This document shows, one piece after another, positions 15,755 through 18,345 of a stretch of DNA of 18,345 nucleotides. The notes below the pieces were generated by a model, which saw only the letters and a program-made list of their open reading frames with translations, did not search any database and was not told where the DNA came from. The position numbers and the translations under genes are program-made. This DNA comes from JAPLJQ01 sp037143735 (GTDB lineage Bacteria > Desulfobacterota > Syntrophia > Syntrophales > UBA2185): positions 1-18,345 of the forward strand of contig JBAWYD010000046.1 of assembly GCA_037143735.1 (NCBI GenBank). The letters are read 5' to 3'. Position 1 is the first letter of the stretch. Each line of letters opens with the position of its first letter.

Positions 15755-18205
15755 TCAACCGGTTTTTACATGCTCCAGTCTTCCTCTCCACCGTCGCAGG
15801 AGAACTTCTTTCATCAATTGATGTTCCGGTCTTTCAAGGCGGGAATCCCGTTCAATGATCGAAAAGGCATCAGCTTTCGCTTCAGAAAGGATCTGTGCGT
15901 CTCTGAGTATATTGGCGATTCTGAAATCAGGAAGACCGGACTGCCTCGTTCCCATGAATTCTCCCGGCCCCCGTATTGCCAGATCTTCTTCGGCAATTTT
16001 AAACCCATCATTCGTCTTTTCCATGACACCTAACCTTTTTCTTGAATCCTCGGAGCCTCTATGGTGAGCCATCAAGACGCAACAGGAGGGAATGTCACTT
16101 CTCCCCACCCTGCCTCTCAACTGATGCAACTGCGATAGTCCGAATCTTTCGGCATGTTCAATAATCATCAAAGAGGCCTGGGGTATGTCGATTCCAACTT
16201 CGATTACGGTGGTGGAAACAAGTAGGTTGATCTTTTTCGCCAAAAAAGCAGCCATAATTTCATCTTTATCCCGTCCTTTCAGTCTTCCGTGAATAAGACC
16301 AACACGGTATTCCGGGAAAATATCTTTCTGAAGATGTTCCGCCATACGGGTGGCATCTTTCAGGTCGAGACTTTCAGATTCTTCCACCAGCGGGTAAACA
16401 ATGAATGTCTGGTTTCCCTTTATCAGCTCTTTACGGATGATCTCATATACTTTGTTCCGGTGTTGTTCATAGAAGATTTTTGTCAGGATTTCTTTCCTTC
16501 CGGGGGGCATTTCATCGATGAGGGAGACATCCAGATCACCATAGACTGTCATGGCGAGGGTTCTTGGAATTGGAGTCGCCGTCATGACAATAACATCGGG
16601 ATGTGCGCCTTTTTTTCGCAGTGTGGCGCGCTGGATCACGCCAAAACGATGTTGTTCATCTATAATGACCAGACCGAGGTTATTAAAACTTACATCTTCC
16701 TGAATCAAGGCATGAGTACCGATAATGATGTGAATGTCACCGCGTATAATCTTTTCCGAGATGATCTTCCTTTCGGCTGCCTTCATGTTACCGGTTATGA
16801 CGGCAGCAACGAGACCAAGCCCGGTTGTCCATTCTCGAATGCGAGCGTGATGCTGTTGTGCAAGAATCTCTGTCGGCGCCATCATGGCAGTCTGATAACC
16901 GTTTTCGCATGCTGTAATCATGGCCGCCATGGCCACAACAGTTTTACCACACCCAACATCACCCTGAAGCAGCCTGTTCATCGCATAGGGTCTTCTCAAA
17001 TCCGCTTCTATTTCACCAATGACCCGCTTTTGAGCCTGGGTCAGTGGAAAAGGAAGCAATTTGTAAAATTTATTTAGCAAGGAACCTCCGGTATGGAAGG
17101 CTATTCCCTTTTCAAACATATTGCCTTTTCTTTTAGAAGCCATCGCAAGTTCAAAAAAGAAAAATTCATCGTAAATGAGTCTTCTGTGCGCCGGAGATCG
17201 CATGGCATTGAATGAATCTATATCTGCATTCAAATCGGGAAAGTGAATGCAACGGATTGACTCAGCGATATTTTCCAGTTGACGGACTTTGCAAATTTCT
17301 TCCGGGATAGGGCTTAAAATATATTTTGCATATCCTTCTACGACTTCCATCATGATCCTGCGAAGATATTTTTGGTGAAGGCCATCCGTTTCAGAATAAA
17401 TGGGCACAATGCGTCCGAAATGAAGCATGTCTCTTGAGTCATGATCGGTATCCAGAATTTCAAAATCCGGGTGGATCATTTCTTTTCCAAAAAGATAACC
17501 ACTAACTTCGCCTGTCATGATGACACGATAGCCTTTTTTAAATGTTTTATTCAAATAAGCCTGGCTGCCTTGGAACCATTTGGCGGTCAGAATGTCATGT
17601 CCGTCATGTATTGTAACTTCATAAATCCTTTTCTTGCCGTACAATTTTATTTCTGAGTGAGTGATTTTGCCAATGACGGTTTCCTTTTTACCGATGATGA
17701 CTGATGATATATTCTTAATAACCCTCCTGTCTTCATATCCTCTCGGTAGATAATAGAGTAAGTCCTCTATGGTTTTAACACCTTTTTTATCTAGAAGATG
17801 GGCGATTTTTGGACCAACCCCCTTGACAAACTGCACAGGAGAAGAAATTTTTTCAAGAAAATCGTAATCGCTATATATCCCAGAAACTGCAATTGAATTG
17901 GCGGATAGTCCTTCCCTGAGTTTGTTAAGATGATAAATGGCTTGTGATATACGTTTCTTCTTTTCATCGAGAGGCCCGGCATCGAAGCCTTCCCATAAAG
18001 AATCAAATGCTGAAAGAATGTCAACGACCATCGTGTCACCGCAAATACTGATACCGGAGTCGGTCATCGCCATCTCTAAACGGTGTAACAGGTTTTTCAT
18101 AACTTCCTCGAGGTGTTTAATAAGAGGGAGGTGTTTAAATGAATCTCGCGACGAGAACATCAGCGGTGCGTCCAATTTATCCAGAATTTCTTTGATTGCA
18201 TCCAT
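15755..18205 (-). CDS. recG: ATP-dependent DNA helicase RecG
   Basis: An 816-residue fork-remodelling helicase that regresses stalled replication forks and processes branched DNA. The wedge/OB region begins near residue 122 (SPVQFVKGVGPKIAHLL, then LLYYLPRGYEDR) and runs to about 260. The helicase core has GDVGCGKT (Walker A, 415-422), DEQH (516-519), TATPIPRT (542-549), STTVIEVGIDIP and QLRGRVGRS (695-703). The C-terminal RecG segment follows (DLAIRGPGEFMGTRQSG). The first roughly 115 residues are additional to the E. coli protein (693 aa); extended N-termini are known in other bacteria such as Thermotoga. The ribosome site is weak (CAGG). The gene is transcribed in the same direction as hom, 83 nt upstream of it. 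Confidence 0.97.
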   Translation of the reverse strand: MDAIKEILDKLDAPLMFSSRDSFKHLPLIKHLEEVMKNLLHRLEMAMTDSGISICGDTMVVDILSAFDSLWEGFDAGPLDEKKKRISQAIYHLNKLREGLSANSIAVSGIYSDYDFLEKISSPVQFVKGVGPKIAHLLDKKGVKTIEDLLYYLPRGYEDRRVIKNISSVIIGKKETVIGKITHSEIKLYGKKRIYEVTIHDGHDILTAKWFQGSQAYLNKTFKKGYRVIMTGEVSGYLFGKEMIHPDFEILDTDHDSRDMLHFGRIVPIYSETDGLHQKYLRRIMMEVVEGYAKYILSPIPEEICKVRQLENIAESIRCIHFPDLNADIDSFNAMRSPAHRRLIYDEFFFFELAMASKRKGNMFEKGIAFHTGGSLLNKFYKLLPFPLTQAQKRVIGEIEADLRRPYAMNRLLQGDVGCGKTVVAMAAMITACENGYQTAMMAPTEILAQQHHARIREWTTGLGLVAAVITGNMKAAERKIISEKIIRGDIHIIIGTHALIQEDVSFNNLGLVIIDEQHRFGVIQRATLRKKGAHPDVIVMTATPIPRTLAMTVYGDLDVSLIDEMPPGRKEILTKIFYEQHRNKVYEIIRKELIKGNQTFIVYPLVEESESLDLKDATRMAEHLQKDIFPEYRVGLIHGRLKGRDKDEIMAAFLAKKINLLVSTTVIEVGIDIPQASLMIIEHAERFGLSQLHQLRGRVGRSDIPSCCVLMAHHRGSEDSRKRLGVMEKTNDGFKIAEEDLAIRGPGEFMGTRQSGLPDFRIANILRDAQILSEAKADAFSIIERDSRLERPEHQLMKEVLLRRWRGRLEHVKTG

Positions 18206-18234
18206 TAGTCGGCCTGTAGCTATATGTTAGGCAA

Positions 18235-18262
18235 TATAAATATAATGATTTCAAATACAAGG
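18235..18262 (-). promoter_or_regulatory. weak candidate promoter for recG
   Basis: On the minus strand a TTGTAT box is followed after 16 nt by TATATT in an AT-rich stretch about 30 nt before the recG ATG. The -35 match is poor and AT-rich DNA makes such pairs by chance, so this is only a candidate. Confidence 0.25.
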
Positions 18263-18271
18263 AGCGATTTT

Positions 18272-18325
18272 TTGTTAACAGATATCGTGAGTTTTATCAA
18301 GGAAAGATTTGACATTTTTAAATAA
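18272..18325 (+). CDS. possible 17-codon micro-ORF, divergent from recG
   Basis: On the plus strand a consensus AAGGAG (18259-18264) stands 7 nt before a TTG that opens a 17-codon frame ending in TAA. The peptide LTDIVSFIKERFDIFK after the initiator has hydrophobic residues spaced to form an amphipathic helix. A TATAAT lies at 18241-18246, but no matching -35 was found. It might be a real micropeptide, a leader peptide for a gene beyond the window, or chance. All three frames meet stops in the next bases, so it is not simply the start of a longer gene with one frameshift close by. Confidence 0.25.
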   Translation: MLTDIVSFIKERFDIFK

Positions 18326-18345
18326 TTAAGTTAGAAAAAACACCA

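Noticed and set aside
16289..17077. 262-codon plus-strand open frame opposite recG
   Set aside because: Antisense shadow of the RecG helicase core; no independent support.

Overview
The window (about 18.3 kb, moderate GC, bacterial) looks like an anaerobic member of the former Deltaproteobacteria (Desulfobacterota), perhaps near the Syntrophales. I infer this from the protein styles (a B12-binding radical SAM protein, a DUF1285 protein, UPF0280, IorAB, and a TIGR02535-like proposed homoserine kinase beside hom) and not from any database comparison. No rRNA, tRNA, CRISPR array, phage or transposase gene was seen. Gene density is high and every complete gene reads as an intact conserved gene.

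Layout. (1) 1-311, minus: the N-terminal part of a cobalamin-binding radical SAM protein that runs off the left edge. (2) 517-7184, plus: a tight run of dtd, a DUF1285 protein, guaB, dnaE and a UPF0280 (ApbE-like) gene, with gaps of 25 nt or less or overlaps except before guaB (58 nt). A 30-codon upstream ORF ends 3 nt before dtd. (3) 7275-8222, minus: a CbpA-type DnaJ co-chaperone with its own clear sigma70 promoter, convergent with the plus operon. (4) 8223-8566: a 344-nt intergenic region holding at least four inverted repeats, the least explained DNA in the window. (5) 8567-15671, minus: a probable long operon transcribed hom, TIGR02535-type apgM, YbgC-type thioesterase, YfgM-like TPR protein, iorA, iorB and an exported TPR/membrane protein. 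An extended -10 promoter stands in front of hom. (6) 15755-18205, minus: recG with a roughly 115-residue N-terminal extension. (7) 18206-18345: upstream region of recG with a 17-codon plus-strand ORF behind a strong Shine-Dalgarno sequence.

How the genes fit together. The plus operon mixes tRNA proofreading (Dtd), GMP synthesis (GuaB) and replication (DnaE). The minus operon starts with the homoserine branch of threonine/methionine synthesis: hom makes homoserine and the translationally coupled phosphoglycerate-mutase-like protein is a good candidate for the homoserine kinase. It continues with thioester hydrolysis, envelope TPR proteins and the ferredoxin-linked oxidation of aryl-pyruvates (IorAB). 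No clearly novel defence or mobile system was found. The most useful leads are the hom-apgM pair, the structured intergenic region at 8320-8530, and the two small ORFs with good ribosome binding sites.
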